A DNA stretch of 64,000 nucleotides from Polyangiaceae bacterium (GCA_020846005.1 JADLEQ010000028.1:62001-126000), one strand, 5' to 3'; positions 54,079 through 63,937 are shown, counted from the first letter of the stretch. Numbers and translations are program-made. Notes: a model not told the origin generated them from the letters alone.

Positions 54079-55797
54079 TCAGTCCTCGGGGAGCATGCGG
54101 AGCACCGCCATCGCGATGCCCGCGACCACGAGCGGCCCCGCGATCCAGAACGGGCGCACCGGCCCGAGGGCGAGCGGCTCCCCCGCGAACGCGGCGTACG
54201 CGTAGTCCCCGGCCATCACCGCGATCCCGACGACCAGCGCCGCCACCGGTGCCCGCAGGCGCGCGGCCATCGACGGCGCCTCCCTGGGCGCCGGGTAGGC
54301 GTGGGCGCTCGGCGCCGGGACGCCCACCCGGGCCCGCGACACGGGCGGCGCGTGGCGCTCCACGTCGAGCCGTGGCGCGGACGCGGCGTCGGCGTCGTCC
54401 AGATCGTCGATCACCTTGCCGCCGAACAGGGCGTCGCCCGGCGACGCTGCCGACGCGCCGCTCGGGCGGACGCCGGACGCCGACCGCGACGCCGCCGCGA
54501 ACGTCCCCGAGGCCTGACGCGAAGGAGCGCCCGACGTGGGCGGACCGGGGGTAGGCGCGGGTGCCCGTGGCGCCGAGGGCGCCCCGGCGCCCGACGGCGC
54601 GGCGGACACCGCGCCGCTCGACGGCGCGGAGGGGGCGGCGGCGCTCACGGGAGGCGGCGCCAGGACTAGATCGGGGATCGACCTCGCGAGCGGGCGCGTC
54701 GATGGGATCCCGACGGTGCGCCCCGGCTCGGTCACCGCGATCCCCGCCGCGTAGTCGGGCGGCGGGCGCTCGGTGTCCAGGCTCTCGGTGGCGCGCCCCG
54801 CGCCGGACCGGATCCCGCGCTCCGCTGCCAGCGACGCCTCGCTGAGCGGCGTGATCCCGAGGGCTCGCTCGAGATCGCGCCAGAACTCGGCGACCTCGTG
54901 GTAGCGGTGCTGCGGATCCACCGCGAGCGCGCGGGCGATGACGGCGTCCGCCGCGGGCGGGAGGTCCACCCCTTCCGCCCGCGGCGTCGGCCTCCGTTGC
55001 TCGTCGACGGCTTGCGCCATCAGCGCGGGGACCTCGCCCTCCAGCGGAGGGCGCCCGACCATCACCTCCACCAGCATGAGCGCGAGGCCCCACACGTCCG
55101 TCCACGCGCCCGTCTGCCCGTAGCGCTTCGGCAACCACTGCTCCGGGGCTCCGTACGCGGGGGTGAAGGCCGAGAGCCCGGTGTCCGTCGCCGACTGCCG
55201 GCCGACGATCTGCGTCGCCGCGCTCTTCACCTTCCCGATCCCGAAGTCGACGATCTTCGGCGCCTCCTGGCCGTTCACCTGAGCGAGGAACACGTTCTCC
55301 GGCTTGAGATCCCGGTGCAGGATCGCGATCTCGCCGTTGGGCCCGGGGAAGTGGTGGGCGCGGTGCAGCGCGTAAGCGACGGGCGCCAGGAGCCGCACCG
55401 CTCGCTTGGGCTTGAGCGGCCCGAGGCCGTCGGCGCGCCGCTGGATGAGCATGTGATCGAGCGTATGGCCCTCGAGCCACTCGAGCGCGATGAACGGCAC
55501 GAAGGCCACCTTCGGGCTCTCCAGCGTGCCGACGTGCAGCGGCCGCACCACCTCGGAGATCGAGGCGGAGAGGCGGAACAGCAGCTCTGCCTCCTCGCGA
55601 AACCGCTCGAGGAACTCCGTCTGCGCTCCGCCGGCGAGCGACGCGGGGACCTTCAGGCACTTCAGCGCGACGGGCGCCCGGAACGCGTGGTGGTGCGCGC
55701 GGTAGACGACGGCGAAGCCCCCCTCGGCGACGACGGCCTCGACGGCGAAGGCGCCGGCCTGCAAGGTCCCGACGATGCCGAACACGTCTTCTGCCAC
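54079..55797 (-). CDS. Ser/Thr protein kinase with Pro/Ala/Ser linker and C-terminal membrane helices
   Basis: This 572-residue protein starts GTG at 55797. The kinase domain, about 14-300, shows VVAEGGFAVVYRA (loop), VALKCLKV, ILHRDLKPENVFL, IVDFGIGKV and YGAPEQW, all active-site residues present. A linker of about 170 residues rich in Ala/Pro/Ser follows. Two hydrophobic segments lie near the end (VAALVVGIAVMAGDYAYAAFAG and PFWIAGPLVVAGIAMAVLRML). The kinase should face the cytoplasm; almost no sensor part lies outside. It is divergent from glgP (about 90 bases apart). Confidence 0.92.
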   Translation of the reverse strand: MAEDVFGIVGTLQAGAFAVEAVVAEGGFAVVYRAHHHAFRAPVALKCLKVPASLAGGAQTEFLERFREEAELLFRLSASISEVVRPLHVGTLESPKVAFVPFIALEWLEGHTLDHMLIQRRADGLGPLKPKRAVRLLAPVAYALHRAHHFPGPNGEIAILHRDLKPENVFLAQVNGQEAPKIVDFGIGKVKSAATQIVGRQSATDTGLSAFTPAYGAPEQWLPKRYGQTGAWTDVWGLALMLVEVMVGRPPLEGEVPALMAQAVDEQRRPTPRAEGVDLPPAADAVIARALAVDPQHRYHEVAEFWRDLERALGITPLSEASLAAERGIRSGAGRATESLDTERPPPDYAAGIAVTEPGRTVGIPSTRPLARSIPDLVLAPPPVSAAAPSAPSSGAVSAAPSGAGAPSAPRAPAPTPGPPTSGAPSRQASGTFAAASRSASGVRPSGASAASPGDALFGGKVIDDLDDADAASAPRLDVERHAPPVSRARVGVPAPSAHAYPAPREAPSMAARLRAPVAALVVGIAVMAGDYAYAAFAGEPLALGPVRPFWIAGPLVVAGIAMAVLRMLPED

Positions 55798-55886
55798 GGT
55801 GCCGAGCCTACACGATCCCGGCTACCTGCGCCGGGGCCCGCGTGGCGGCGGCTCGCCCGCGCGCGCCAGAGTATGCTGCGCGCCCC

Positions 55887-58355
55887 ATGCCCCTCCGGAC
55901 CCACGCGCCGCTCCCCAGCCACGCCCTCGGGCTCGACGCGGACTCGCTGCGGGAGAGCCTGCTCGGCCACGTGCTGCACACCCGCGGCAAGCACCCCGGC
56001 GACGCGACGTCGCTCGATGTCTTCTGGAGCGCCGCGCGCGCCGTGCGGGATCGGCTCTTCGAGCGGTGGACGCGGACGATGCGCCAGTACGACCGCGAGC
56101 AGCCGAAGCGGGTGTACTGGCTCAGCATGGAGTTCCTGATGGGGCGGCTGCTCGAGGAGTCGCTCCTCGCGCTCGGCGTCCGCGACGCGATGCGCGACGC
56201 GCTGGCAGACGTCGGGCTCGAGCTCGACGACGTCCTCGGCGAGGAGCCGGACGCGGGGCTGGGCAACGGTGGCCTCGGCCGGCTGTCGGCCTGCTACCTG
56301 GAGTCGATGGCGACGCTGGGGATCGCCGGCATGGGGTACGGCCTGCGGTACGAGTACGGGATCTTCCAGCAGGACCTGGTGCGCGGGGCCCAGCTCGAGC
56401 GGCCCGACCAGTGGCTCCAGCACGGCAACGTCTGGGAGGTGGCGCGCCCGGAGCGGCTCTACTGCGTGCGCTTCGGCGGGCGGGTGATCCACTACACCGG
56501 CCCCGGAGGCAGGCCAGAGTACGAGTGGGTCGACGCCCGCGAGGTGAACGCCATGGCGTACGACGTCCCCGTGCCCGGGCACGGCAACGGCGTGGTGAAC
56601 ACCCTCCGCCTGTGGAGCGCCAAGGCGACCCGCGAGTTCGAGCTCGGGCGCTTCCACCAGGGCGACTACGTGCAGGCCGTCCAGGAGAAGAGCGAGAGCG
56701 AGAACATCACGCGCGTCCTCTATCCAAACGACGAGCAGCTCGCCGGCAAGCGGCTCCGGCTCGAGCAGGAGTACTTCCTCGTCTCGGCGACGCTCCAGGA
56801 CGTGGTGCGCCGCCACCTCGTCGCGCACCCCGATCTGAGGAACCTGCCCGACCACGCGGTCTTCCACCTCAACGACACCCACCCGGCCCTCGCGGTGCCC
56901 GAGCTGATGCGCCTCCTGCTCGACCACCACAAGCTCCGGTGGGACGAGGCCTGGTCGATCACCCAGCGCTGTTTCGCCTACACGAACCACACCATCCTGC
57001 CCGAGGCCCTCGAGCGCTGGCCCGCATGGCTCTTCGAGCAGGTGCTGCCCCGGCACCTGCAGATCGTGTACGAGATCAACCAGCGCTTCCTCGATGACGT
57101 GCGCCGGCGGCGCCCGACGGACGACGCCCTGCTCCGCCGCGTGAGCCTCATCGAGGAGGGCGACGAGAAGAAGGTCCGGATGGCCCACCTGGCGATCGTG
57201 GGCTCGTCGCGGGTGAACGGCGTCTCCGAGCTCCACTCCCGCCTGCTGCGCGAGCACGTGTTCGCGGACTTCGACGCGCTCATGCCCGGCAAGCTCGGCA
57301 ACGTGACGAACGGGGTCACGCCGCGCCGGTGGCTGCTCGGGTGCAACCCGGAGCTGGCGAAGATCCTGCACGACCGCATCGGACGAGGCTGGGAGTCCGA
57401 TCTCACCCACCTCGCCGCGCTCGAGCCCCTGGCGGACGATCCCGAGCTCCACCGCGCGTGGCGCGAGATGAAGCGCGCGCGAAAGCTGCGACTGGCAGCG
57501 GAGCTGCGCCGGCGCTGGGGCATCGTGCTCGAGCCAGACCACCTGCTCGCCTCGCACGTGAAGCGCATCCATGAGTACAAGCGCCAGCTCCTGAATGCGC
57601 TGCACGTCGTGAGCCTTTGGCAGAGGTACCGCGAGGCGCCGCCACGGGACCTCGCGCCGCGCACGTTCCTCTTCGCGGGCAAGGCCGCGCCGGGCTACGC
57701 GATGGCGAAGCTCGTGGTCCACCTGATCGGCCGCGTCGCCCGCACCATCGACGAAGATCCGGCGGTGCGCGAGCACCTCCGCGTGGTGTTCGTCCCCAAC
57801 TATGGCGTGAGCTGGGCGGAGCTCATCATCCCCGCGAGCGACGTCTCCGAGCAGATCTCCACCGCTGGTACCGAGGCCAGCGGCACGGGGAACATGAAGT
57901 TCGCGCTAAACGGCGCGCTCACCCTCGGGACGCTCGACGGCGCCAACGTCGAGCTGGCCGAGGCGGTGGGGCACGAGAACTTCTTCGCCTTCGGGCTCGA
58001 TGTGGACGAGGTGCATCGCCTCCGGGAGCGCGGCTACGACCCGCGGAGCCACTACCTCGGCGAGCCGGAGCTCCGATCGGCGCTCGACGCCATCGCGAGC
58101 GGAGCGTTCAGCCGCGACGACCCCGCGCTGTTCCGACCCATCGTGGACTCCCTGCTCGACCGCGGCGATCCGTACCTCGTCCTCGCCGACTTCCGCAGCT
58201 ACGCCGCCTGCCAGAGGAGCGTGGAGGCCGCGTGGCACGACTCGGCGAGCTGGACACGCCGCTCCATCCTGAACGTCGCGCGGTCGGGGCGCTTCTCCAG
58301 CGATGAGAGCATCCGGAACTACGCGCGCGACATCTGGGGCGTGCCGGTGCGCTGA
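55887..58355 (+). CDS. glgP: Glycogen/maltodextrin phosphorylase
   Basis: This 822-residue PLP enzyme releases glucose-1-phosphate from alpha-1,4-glucan. Blocks include RVYWLSMEFLMGRLLEESLL, PDAGLGNGGLGRLSACYLESMATL, HLNDTHPALAVPELMRLLLD, NGVTPRRWLLGCNPELA, KRIHEYKRQLLN, FVPNYGVSWAELIIPASDVSEQIS, and the cofactor segment EASGTGNMKFALNGALTLGT with K671. The length and motifs match the bacterial GlgP family. ATG 55887 is used; the 15 residues upstream in frame are not family-like. No other glycogen genes are nearby. Confidence 0.96.
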   Translation: MPLRTHAPLPSHALGLDADSLRESLLGHVLHTRGKHPGDATSLDVFWSAARAVRDRLFERWTRTMRQYDREQPKRVYWLSMEFLMGRLLEESLLALGVRDAMRDALADVGLELDDVLGEEPDAGLGNGGLGRLSACYLESMATLGIAGMGYGLRYEYGIFQQDLVRGAQLERPDQWLQHGNVWEVARPERLYCVRFGGRVIHYTGPGGRPEYEWVDAREVNAMAYDVPVPGHGNGVVNTLRLWSAKATREFELGRFHQGDYVQAVQEKSESENITRVLYPNDEQLAGKRLRLEQEYFLVSATLQDVVRRHLVAHPDLRNLPDHAVFHLNDTHPALAVPELMRLLLDHHKLRWDEAWSITQRCFAYTNHTILPEALERWPAWLFEQVLPRHLQIVYEINQRFLDDVRRRRPTDDALLRRVSLIEEGDEKKVRMAHLAIVGSSRVNGVSELHSRLLREHVFADFDALMPGKLGNVTNGVTPRRWLLGCNPELAKILHDRIGRGWESDLTHLAALEPLADDPELHRAWREMKRARKLRLAAELRRRWGIVLEPDHLLASHVKRIHEYKRQLLNALHVVSLWQRYREAPPRDLAPRTFLFAGKAAPGYAMAKLVVHLIGRVARTIDEDPAVREHLRVVFVPNYGVSWAELIIPASDVSEQISTAGTEASGTGNMKFALNGALTLGTLDGANVELAEAVGHENFFAFGLDVDEVHRLRERGYDPRSHYLGEPELRSALDAIASGAFSRDDPALFRPIVDSLLDRGDPYLVLADFRSYAACQRSVEAAWHDSASWTRRSILNVARSGRFSSDESIRNYARDIWGVPVR

Positions 58356-58357
58356 GC

Positions 58358-58389
58358 GCGCCGCCGAGGGCCTCGAGCCTCGGCGGCGC
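58358..58389. terminator. Perfect 12-base-pair hairpin between convergent glgP and selB
   Basis: GCGCCGCCGAGG at 58358-58369 pairs without mismatch with CCTCGGCGGCGC at 58378-58389; the loop is eight bases. It fills the whole gap between the convergent stops of glgP and selB and would end transcription from both sides. No U-tract follows on either strand. Confidence 0.7.
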
Positions 58390-60348
58390 TCACCTGCGCC
58401 GCCCGGCGCCGACGATGCGGTCGTCGCCTTGCCGGCGCGTCGTCCCTTCGCGGTCGAGCTGCTCGAGCAGCGGGATCGCCTGCTTGCGGCTGACTCCGGC
58501 CAGCTCCTTGAAGTCCGCCACGCTCAGCCGAGCGGCGCGCGCCAGGTGATCGCCGACACGTGCGCGCAGGGAGTCCAGCGCCAATTCGTCGAACCATAGC
58601 CCTCCGAGGCGCCGCGCGCGGCCCGCGGACGAGAGGCGCTGGAGCGCCGCCTGGAGCCCGGCCTCCGACTCGCCGAGCTCGCTCGCGAGCCGGCTCTCGA
58701 GCGTGCCCTCGAGCCCGACCGAGGCGAGCGCAGCGCCGAGCCGCGCCTCGAGCGCGCGCGCCGCCGGGCTCGCGCTCGCCAGGAAGACGGGGGTGGCGAC
58801 GACGCCAGCCCGCGTGTCCACGTAGAGGCGCCGCTCGCGCTCCGCCCGGCGCACGCAGAGCTCGCCCACGTCCCGCCCGGCGCGCCGCGCGAGCCACGAG
58901 CGGAGCGTCTCGAGGGGGAGGCCCGCCTCCTCCGGCGCCGTCCGGTGATGCGCGACCACGCGCTCGACCGCCAGCTCGACGAGGCGGGCCACGCCCTCCG
59001 CGGCGGCGAACCCCTCGCCCTCGCCCAGCGCGACGCACGTCGGGCGAGGGCGTTTGCCGGCGAGCTGGCGATGCACTGCCCCGGGCTCCAGCCCGAGCCG
59101 CCGCTCGAGCGTCGCCGCGGCGAGCGCGCGAGGGGACACCGCGCGGACGAGCCCCTCGAGCGCCTCCGCCACCGCGCCCCCCCGCAGCGCCTCGAGCGAC
59201 GCCACGCGGAGCGCGCGCGCCGCGGCGTGGGACGCCGGCGGGACTCGCTCCGCGCCCGCGTCGAGCACCATCCCGCCACCGAGCACCTGCCCCCGCTCGC
59301 GCGTGGCGGTGAAGCCGCGCACCACGAACCCCACCCCGCCCTCGCACGGGATCGGGTGCTCGAGCGTGAGGTGCGCCGTCCCCTCGCCGAGGCGGACGAC
59401 GCGCGCGCCGACGCGCCCGGTGCCGAGGTGGAGCGTCACGGCGGCGCCGTCCCCGAGCGAGCCGACCGCGTCCGGCAGCGCGCGCAGCGCCACGTCGATC
59501 CGCGAAGTGATGGGCAGCTCCGGGTCACGGGTGAGCACGTCTCCGCGGCCCGCGTCACTGATCGCCAGCCGCGCCAGGTTCACGGCGACACGCGCGGGCG
59601 CGACGACCGAGGTGACCGCGCGGCCGTGCACCTCCAGCCCACGACACGACGACGCGATGAGCCCGCTCGAGCCCGCGAGGAACACCTCATCACCGACGGC
59701 GAGGCGCCCGCGCGCGAGCGTGCCGGTGACGACCGTCCCCGTACCACGGACGGTGAAGACGCGGTCGACGGCGAGCCACGTGCGCGCGGAGTCGCCCCGC
59801 GCCTCCGCCCCAGAGACGAGCTCGCCCAGGCACGCCGCGACCTCCGGCACGCCGGCACCCGACGGCGCGGCGGTCGCCACCACGCCGACGATCTCCAGGC
59901 CGAGCGCGGCGACGGCCTCGCGCGCGTCGAGCTCCGCGAGCGCGGTCGTCTCGGCGTCGACCAGATCGGTCTTCGACAGCACGAGGAGCACGCGACGGAG
60001 GCCGAGCAACGACGCCACGGCCAAGTGCTCTCGGGTCTGCGGCATCACGCCATCGTCGGCCGCGACGACGAGCACGACGAGCTCTACCCCGCCCATGCCG
60101 GCGATCATCGTGTGCACGAGCTTCCGGTGCCCCGGGACGTCGATGAAGCTGATGCCCGTGCCCGGGAGCTCTGCGAACCCGAGCTCGATGCTGATGCCGC
60201 GCCGCTTCTCCTCCGGGAGGCGGTCGGTGTCCGTCCCCGTGAGCGCTCGGACGAGCGTCGTCTTGCCGTGGTCGACGTGACCGGCCGTGGCGACGACGAA
60301 CCGTCGCGGAGGGGTCGCCGCACGCTCGGCCGGGCCGGGCGCGCTCAT
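58390..60348 (-). CDS. selB: Selenocysteine-specific translation elongation factor
   Basis: This 652-residue GTPase delivers Sec-tRNA to UGA codons marked by a SECIS hairpin. Its G-domain has GHVDHGKTT (about 23-31), the SelB-type DTDRLPEEKRRGISIELGFA, DVPGHRKLVHTMIAG and SKTDL. Beta-barrel domains follow (VFTVRGTGTVVTGTLARGRLAVGD). The C-terminal third is composed of winged-helix repeats, ending in SVADFKELAGVSRKQAIPLLEQLDREGTTRRQGDDR, which bind the SECIS RNA. selA, selD and tRNA-Sec are not in the window. The ATG overlaps the upstream membrane-protein gene's stop by four bases. Confidence 0.95.
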   Translation of the reverse strand: MSAPGPAERAATPPRRFVVATAGHVDHGKTTLVRALTGTDTDRLPEEKRRGISIELGFAELPGTGISFIDVPGHRKLVHTMIAGMGGVELVVLVVAADDGVMPQTREHLAVASLLGLRRVLLVLSKTDLVDAETTALAELDAREAVAALGLEIVGVVATAAPSGAGVPEVAACLGELVSGAEARGDSARTWLAVDRVFTVRGTGTVVTGTLARGRLAVGDEVFLAGSSGLIASSCRGLEVHGRAVTSVVAPARVAVNLARLAISDAGRGDVLTRDPELPITSRIDVALRALPDAVGSLGDGAAVTLHLGTGRVGARVVRLGEGTAHLTLEHPIPCEGGVGFVVRGFTATRERGQVLGGGMVLDAGAERVPPASHAAARALRVASLEALRGGAVAEALEGLVRAVSPRALAAATLERRLGLEPGAVHRQLAGKRPRPTCVALGEGEGFAAAEGVARLVELAVERVVAHHRTAPEEAGLPLETLRSWLARRAGRDVGELCVRRAERERRLYVDTRAGVVATPVFLASASPAARALEARLGAALASVGLEGTLESRLASELGESEAGLQAALQRLSSAGRARRLGGLWFDELALDSLRARVGDHLARAARLSVADFKELAGVSRKQAIPLLEQLDREGTTRRQGDDRIVGAGRRR

Positions 60349-61133
60349 GGGTTCGGGGCCGCGATCGCGTGGGGCGCGCGCGACCAGCCGAGCCACGCGC
60401 GGGCTCGCTCGGCTGCGCGGGCGAAGGCGACCCCCGCGAAGCCGTGCGCCACCACGGCGACCGCGGGTGGCACCTCGTGCGTGTAGTACGTCCAGCACTG
60501 CCGGCTGGTACCCCAGTACTCGAGCGCCACGCCGAGGAGCGCACCCCCCACGAAGCGCAGCACGTCGGCCCGCGGGTCGCGCACCCGGACGAGCACGAAC
60601 ACCATCACGCCGATCACGAGCTGGGTCGCCGGCGTCCCGACGGTGTGCCACGCGAACCAGGTCATCCACGCCACGAAGGACGGGAGCAGGATCCAGTACG
60701 CCGCCACCCAACCGCCGACGCGGCGCTCCGGGCGGCCGGGCGACGCCGGCGCGAGGTGCCCGAGGACGAGCGCGATCCGCTCCACCACGAGCGCGGCGAT
60801 GGGCCACGCCGGGAGGATCCAGAGCGGGGGACGCTCCGCGGTGAAGTAGGTCCACAGCGAGGTGACCGTCCCCCACGTCTCGATGAGCGCCCCCCCGGCC
60901 AGGCCCGCCGCCAGGAGGGGGAGATCCCGCTCCCACGAGGCGTCCCACGCGATGGCGGCCGCCATGAACGCCCACGTGCCCGCCAGCAAGAGGTCGACCC
61001 CGGCGTTGGCGTCGAGCAGATCGCTCCACCGGTAGCCGACCGCGCCGCCCACGGTCACGAGCAGCGCGAGCGCGAGCAGACCGCGCCGATCGTAGCGATC
61101 GGCCACGAACCGCCAGAGGGGCTCGCGCGCCAT
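60345..61133 (-). CDS. Seven-helix membrane protein with an internal duplication
   Basis: This 262-residue protein has about seven membrane helices. Two related segments stand out: ETWGTVTSLWTYFTAERPP near residue 85 and EYWGTSRQCWTYYTHEVPP near 210. Both follow a Gly-rich helix (GLAGGALIE / GGALLGVALE), so the protein is probably a duplicated half-unit with E-x-WGT-x5-WTY[FY]T-x-E-x-PP. No known family is recognised with confidence; carotenoid- or lipid-linked membrane enzymes come to mind but are not supported. It is translationally coupled to selB (ATGA). Confidence 0.75.
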   Translation of the reverse strand: MAREPLWRFVADRYDRRGLLALALLVTVGGAVGYRWSDLLDANAGVDLLLAGTWAFMAAAIAWDASWERDLPLLAAGLAGGALIETWGTVTSLWTYFTAERPPLWILPAWPIAALVVERIALVLGHLAPASPGRPERRVGGWVAAYWILLPSFVAWMTWFAWHTVGTPATQLVIGVMVFVLVRVRDPRADVLRFVGGALLGVALEYWGTSRQCWTYYTHEVPPAVAVVAHGFAGVAFARAAERARAWLGWSRAPHAIAAPNP

Positions 61134-61237
61134 GGGGCCGCAGGATACCGCACCCTCGAGGGAAGGCCGCGCCCCGCCGACCCAGCGGCCGGCGATGGGT
61201 TCCCGGGCCGCCCTCCGTCTGCTATCTCCCCCGCGCG

Positions 61238-62062
61238 ATGAAGCGTCGGCCCGACCGAACCCGAACCAGCGACGAGCGCGACGTGGACACGCGCGAGGAC
61301 GACCAGGACGAGGCCCTCGCCGCAGCGAACGACCGCGACGATGGCGAGGACGACGACGAGGACGACGACGAGGACGAAGACGAAGAGTACGAGCGGCGTC
61401 GCCGCGCCCGAGCCCGCAGGCGCCGGTTGGAGCGCGCGCGCCTCGCCGCCCTCGCCGCGGAGGCCGGCGCTGGCCGGTCGGGGAGCGACGACGGGCTGGA
61501 GGTCACCGGGGGCAGGCTGCTGGTGGCGGCGGGCATCATCGGGCTGCTGGTCCTGACGCGCTGCGAGCCGTTCGTGAAGGCGTTCCGCGCCAAGGAGCCA
61601 CCGCCCACCAACTTCGAGGTGTTCGAGCGCGGCGCGCCCGGCGAGGTCTCCGTGACGCTCATCACCGCAGATCAGGGGCGCCTCGCGTGCGCGAGCGACC
61701 GCGAGCTCGAGGGTCATCGCTGCGAGTACAAGACCGACAAAGAGCGTTGGCCACCACCGCCCGGCGCCCCGGCGGACGACAACAAGGCGAACGTGATCCA
61801 GCCGTATCGGACTTCGTCCGACAACAAGCTCATCATGATCGCGGGGCTGTGGGCGGAGCCGACCCTGGCGCTCCGCCTGCACCGGGAGCCCCCCGGGGTC
61901 GTCGAGATGAAGAAGCAGGCGCGCTTCGTCGCCACCTGCAAGGTCCGCCCGCTCGGCAAGCTGGACTCCCGGGTCCGCTGGGACCTCGGGCAGCCGTGGT
62001 CGAACGACGGCGTGGCCTGGGTGGTGAAGGCCGAGCAGTGCCGCCTGGGCGACTCGCTCTGA
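61238..62062 (+). CDS. Single-pass membrane protein with very acidic N-terminus
   Basis: This is a 274-residue protein. Residues 10-50 are almost only Asp/Glu (EDDDEDDDEDEDEEYE), then 51-70 almost only Arg/Ala (RRRRARARRRRLERAR). One membrane helix follows at about 92-106 (LLVAAGIIGLLVLT). The outer domain, about 115-270, has four Cys and strand patterns (EVSVTLITADQGRLACASDRELEGHRC, LDSRVRWDLGQPWSNDGVAW). No family is recognised. It is divergent from the membrane-protein gene and convergent with the S1-domain gene. Confidence 0.75.
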   Translation: MKRRPDRTRTSDERDVDTREDDQDEALAAANDRDDGEDDDEDDDEDEDEEYERRRRARARRRRLERARLAALAAEAGAGRSGSDDGLEVTGGRLLVAAGIIGLLVLTRCEPFVKAFRAKEPPPTNFEVFERGAPGEVSVTLITADQGRLACASDRELEGHRCEYKTDKERWPPPPGAPADDNKANVIQPYRTSSDNKLIMIAGLWAEPTLALRLHREPPGVVEMKKQARFVATCKVRPLGKLDSRVRWDLGQPWSNDGVAWVVKAEQCRLGDSL

Positions 62063-62101
62063 GCCGCCCACCCCCGCCGCCGCGCCGCAGGGGAGGCCCG
62101 C

Positions 62102-63937
62102 TCAGGCCGGCGGCGTGCCGCGGAGCTTGGCGGCGAGCAGGTCGCCCAGCGTGCCGAAGCCGCCCTCCGCGGCGAGCTTCGACCGGTACTCCTTGTGGGC
62201 GCGCCGCTCCTCGTCCACCTTGAAGTCCTTCACGCTGAGCTTCGGCTCGCCGCGACGCGGATCCACCTCGAGGATCTTCGCCTCGAGGACGGAGCCGGGC
62301 TTGAAGGCCTTGCGAAGATCGGTGCCTCGCGCCGTGCCCGTCTGCCCGGCGGGGATGAAGCCGCGCGCGCTGCGACCGGTCACGCCGAGCAGGCGGACGA
62401 CCAGCCCGGCCGGCTCCGCCTTCGTGATCTCCACCTTCACGCCCTGGCCTCGCGCGACCTTCTGCGGGGCCTCGTCCGCCCGACTCGCTGGAGGCGCGGC
62501 GTGCAGCGCGAGGCGCTTCTGCCTCGCGTCGAAGGTCCCGACGACGACCGGTACCTCTTGCCCCACCGGGTACGCCTTCTCGAGGGAGGCGGACTTCTCC
62601 AGGCCGGCGTCGAGGACGTGCAGCAACCCCTCGACGCCCGCCTCCACCTCGACGAAAACGCCGAACGGCTCGACCCGGGTCACCTTGCCGGTGTGCCGCG
62701 AGCCGGGCGCGTAGCGCGCCCGCGCCTCGGCCCAGGGATCCTCCTGCAGCGCCTTGCGCGAGAGCCAAATCTTGCCGCGGTCGTCGATCTCGAGGACCTT
62801 CACCTCGATCTCCTCGCCCACCCGGAACAGATCGCCGAGGTGCGCGCGTGGATCGTGGCTCGCCTCCGGCGGCGGGATGAGCCCCTCGATGCCGGCCGCC
62901 GCCGGGATGGCGACGAACACGCCCCATTCCATCACGGAACGCACGACGCCCGGGTGCACCTGGCCCACCTCGAGCAGCGCGAGCGCCTGCTGGCGCCTCG
63001 CGCGGGCCTCCTCCTCGAGCATGGCCCGGCGCGAGACGACGATGTCGCGGCCCTTGCCCTCGTATTTCACCACCTCGAACTCGAGGCGCTGCCCGATCGA
63101 AGCGGCGAGGTTCGCCGTCCCGGGGTGGAGATCCATGCCGGACGCCGGCGCGAACGCCCGCAGACCGTCGAGATCGACCTCGACGCCGCCGCGGATCACG
63201 CCGGTGATCAACCCGTGGACGCGCGTGCCCTCCCTGGCCGCCGCCTCGACGCGCGGCTTCGCGTCCTCTTCACGGAGCGGCTGGCGCGTGAGCACCACAA
63301 GCCCTCCGCGCAGGCCATCGGTGTGGACGCGCGCGACGAAGCGGTCCCCCGGGCTCGGCACCTCGTCGTCGGCCGCCATCTCGCCCCGATCGAAGATCGC
63401 GAGCGCCTTGCCGGACAGATCGACCATGATCGCGTGATCGAGCACGGCGGTGACCTTGCCGAACACGTCCTCGCCCACGTGGAACGGCGCCTGATCCGTC
63501 GAGGGCCGTGCGCGGTGGCCCCGCTCACGCGCAGGACGCCGGTCGCGCTCCGGACGCGCGCCCTGCGCCTCCTCCGCGGCGGGCGCGGCGCCCTCGGGCC
63601 CGGCGGCGGCGACGGCGCCCTTCTTCTTCCTCCTGCGCTTGCGCTTGCGCTTCTCGCCGTCGGCGGGCGTGGCGCCGTCTGCCTCGGCCGCATCGCCGTC
63701 GGCGGCGTCACTCCCGGCAGCGTCGCCGTCGGCAGCGTCGCCGTCGGCAGCGTCGCCCTCGGCGGCTCCGTGCGCGGCGGCGTCGCCAGGCGCGGACGCC
63801 TCGGCCTCGCCTGCGGCGCCTTCGGCGCCCGCTGCGGGAGCCTCCACACCCGGGCTCTCGGCTCGGGGAGCGGGATCGATCGACGAGGCCGGCGTTGCGG
63901 ACGCCTGGTCGCTCGGTTCGGAGCTGGTGACGTTCAT
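62102..63937 (-). CDS. S1-domain RNA-binding protein with acidic/basic N-terminal tail
   Basis: This is a 611-residue protein. Residues 1-100 are Ala/Asp/Glu-rich with DGDAA repeats, followed by a strongly basic KRKRKRRRKKK cluster. From about 158 there are at least four S1 (OB-fold) repeats: VGEDVFGKVTAVLDHAIMVDL, GTRVHGLITGVIRGGVEVDL, GQVHPGVVRSVMEWGVFVAI and GSRHTGKVTRVEPFGVFVEVE. A divergent fifth lies near ARGQGVKVEITKAEP. This is the RpsA-like layout, but the basic tail and the number of repeats differ from ribosomal protein S1; it is probably an additional RNA-binding S1-type protein. ATG 63937 is chosen. Confidence 0.88.
   Translation of the reverse strand: MNVTSSEPSDQASATPASSIDPAPRAESPGVEAPAAGAEGAAGEAEASAPGDAAAHGAAEGDAADGDAADGDAAGSDAADGDAAEADGATPADGEKRKRKRRRKKKGAVAAAGPEGAAPAAEEAQGARPERDRRPARERGHRARPSTDQAPFHVGEDVFGKVTAVLDHAIMVDLSGKALAIFDRGEMAADDEVPSPGDRFVARVHTDGLRGGLVVLTRQPLREEDAKPRVEAAAREGTRVHGLITGVIRGGVEVDLDGLRAFAPASGMDLHPGTANLAASIGQRLEFEVVKYEGKGRDIVVSRRAMLEEEARARRQQALALLEVGQVHPGVVRSVMEWGVFVAIPAAAGIEGLIPPPEASHDPRAHLGDLFRVGEEIEVKVLEIDDRGKIWLSRKALQEDPWAEARARYAPGSRHTGKVTRVEPFGVFVEVEAGVEGLLHVLDAGLEKSASLEKAYPVGQEVPVVVGTFDARQKRLALHAAPPASRADEAPQKVARGQGVKVEITKAEPAGLVVRLLGVTGRSARGFIPAGQTGTARGTDLRKAFKPGSVLEAKILEVDPRRGEPKLSVKDFKVDEERRAHKEYRSKLAAEGGFGTLGDLLAAKLRGTPPA
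63686..63760. repeat. 15-base tandem units encoding DGDAA-type repeats
   Basis: On the plus strand, units of GGCAGCGTCGCCGTC and close variants run head to tail from 63686 to 63760 (five units; two identical at 63716-63745). They encode the repeated Asp-Gly-Asp-Ala-Ala segment in the N-terminal tail of the S1-domain protein. Confidence 0.8.
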
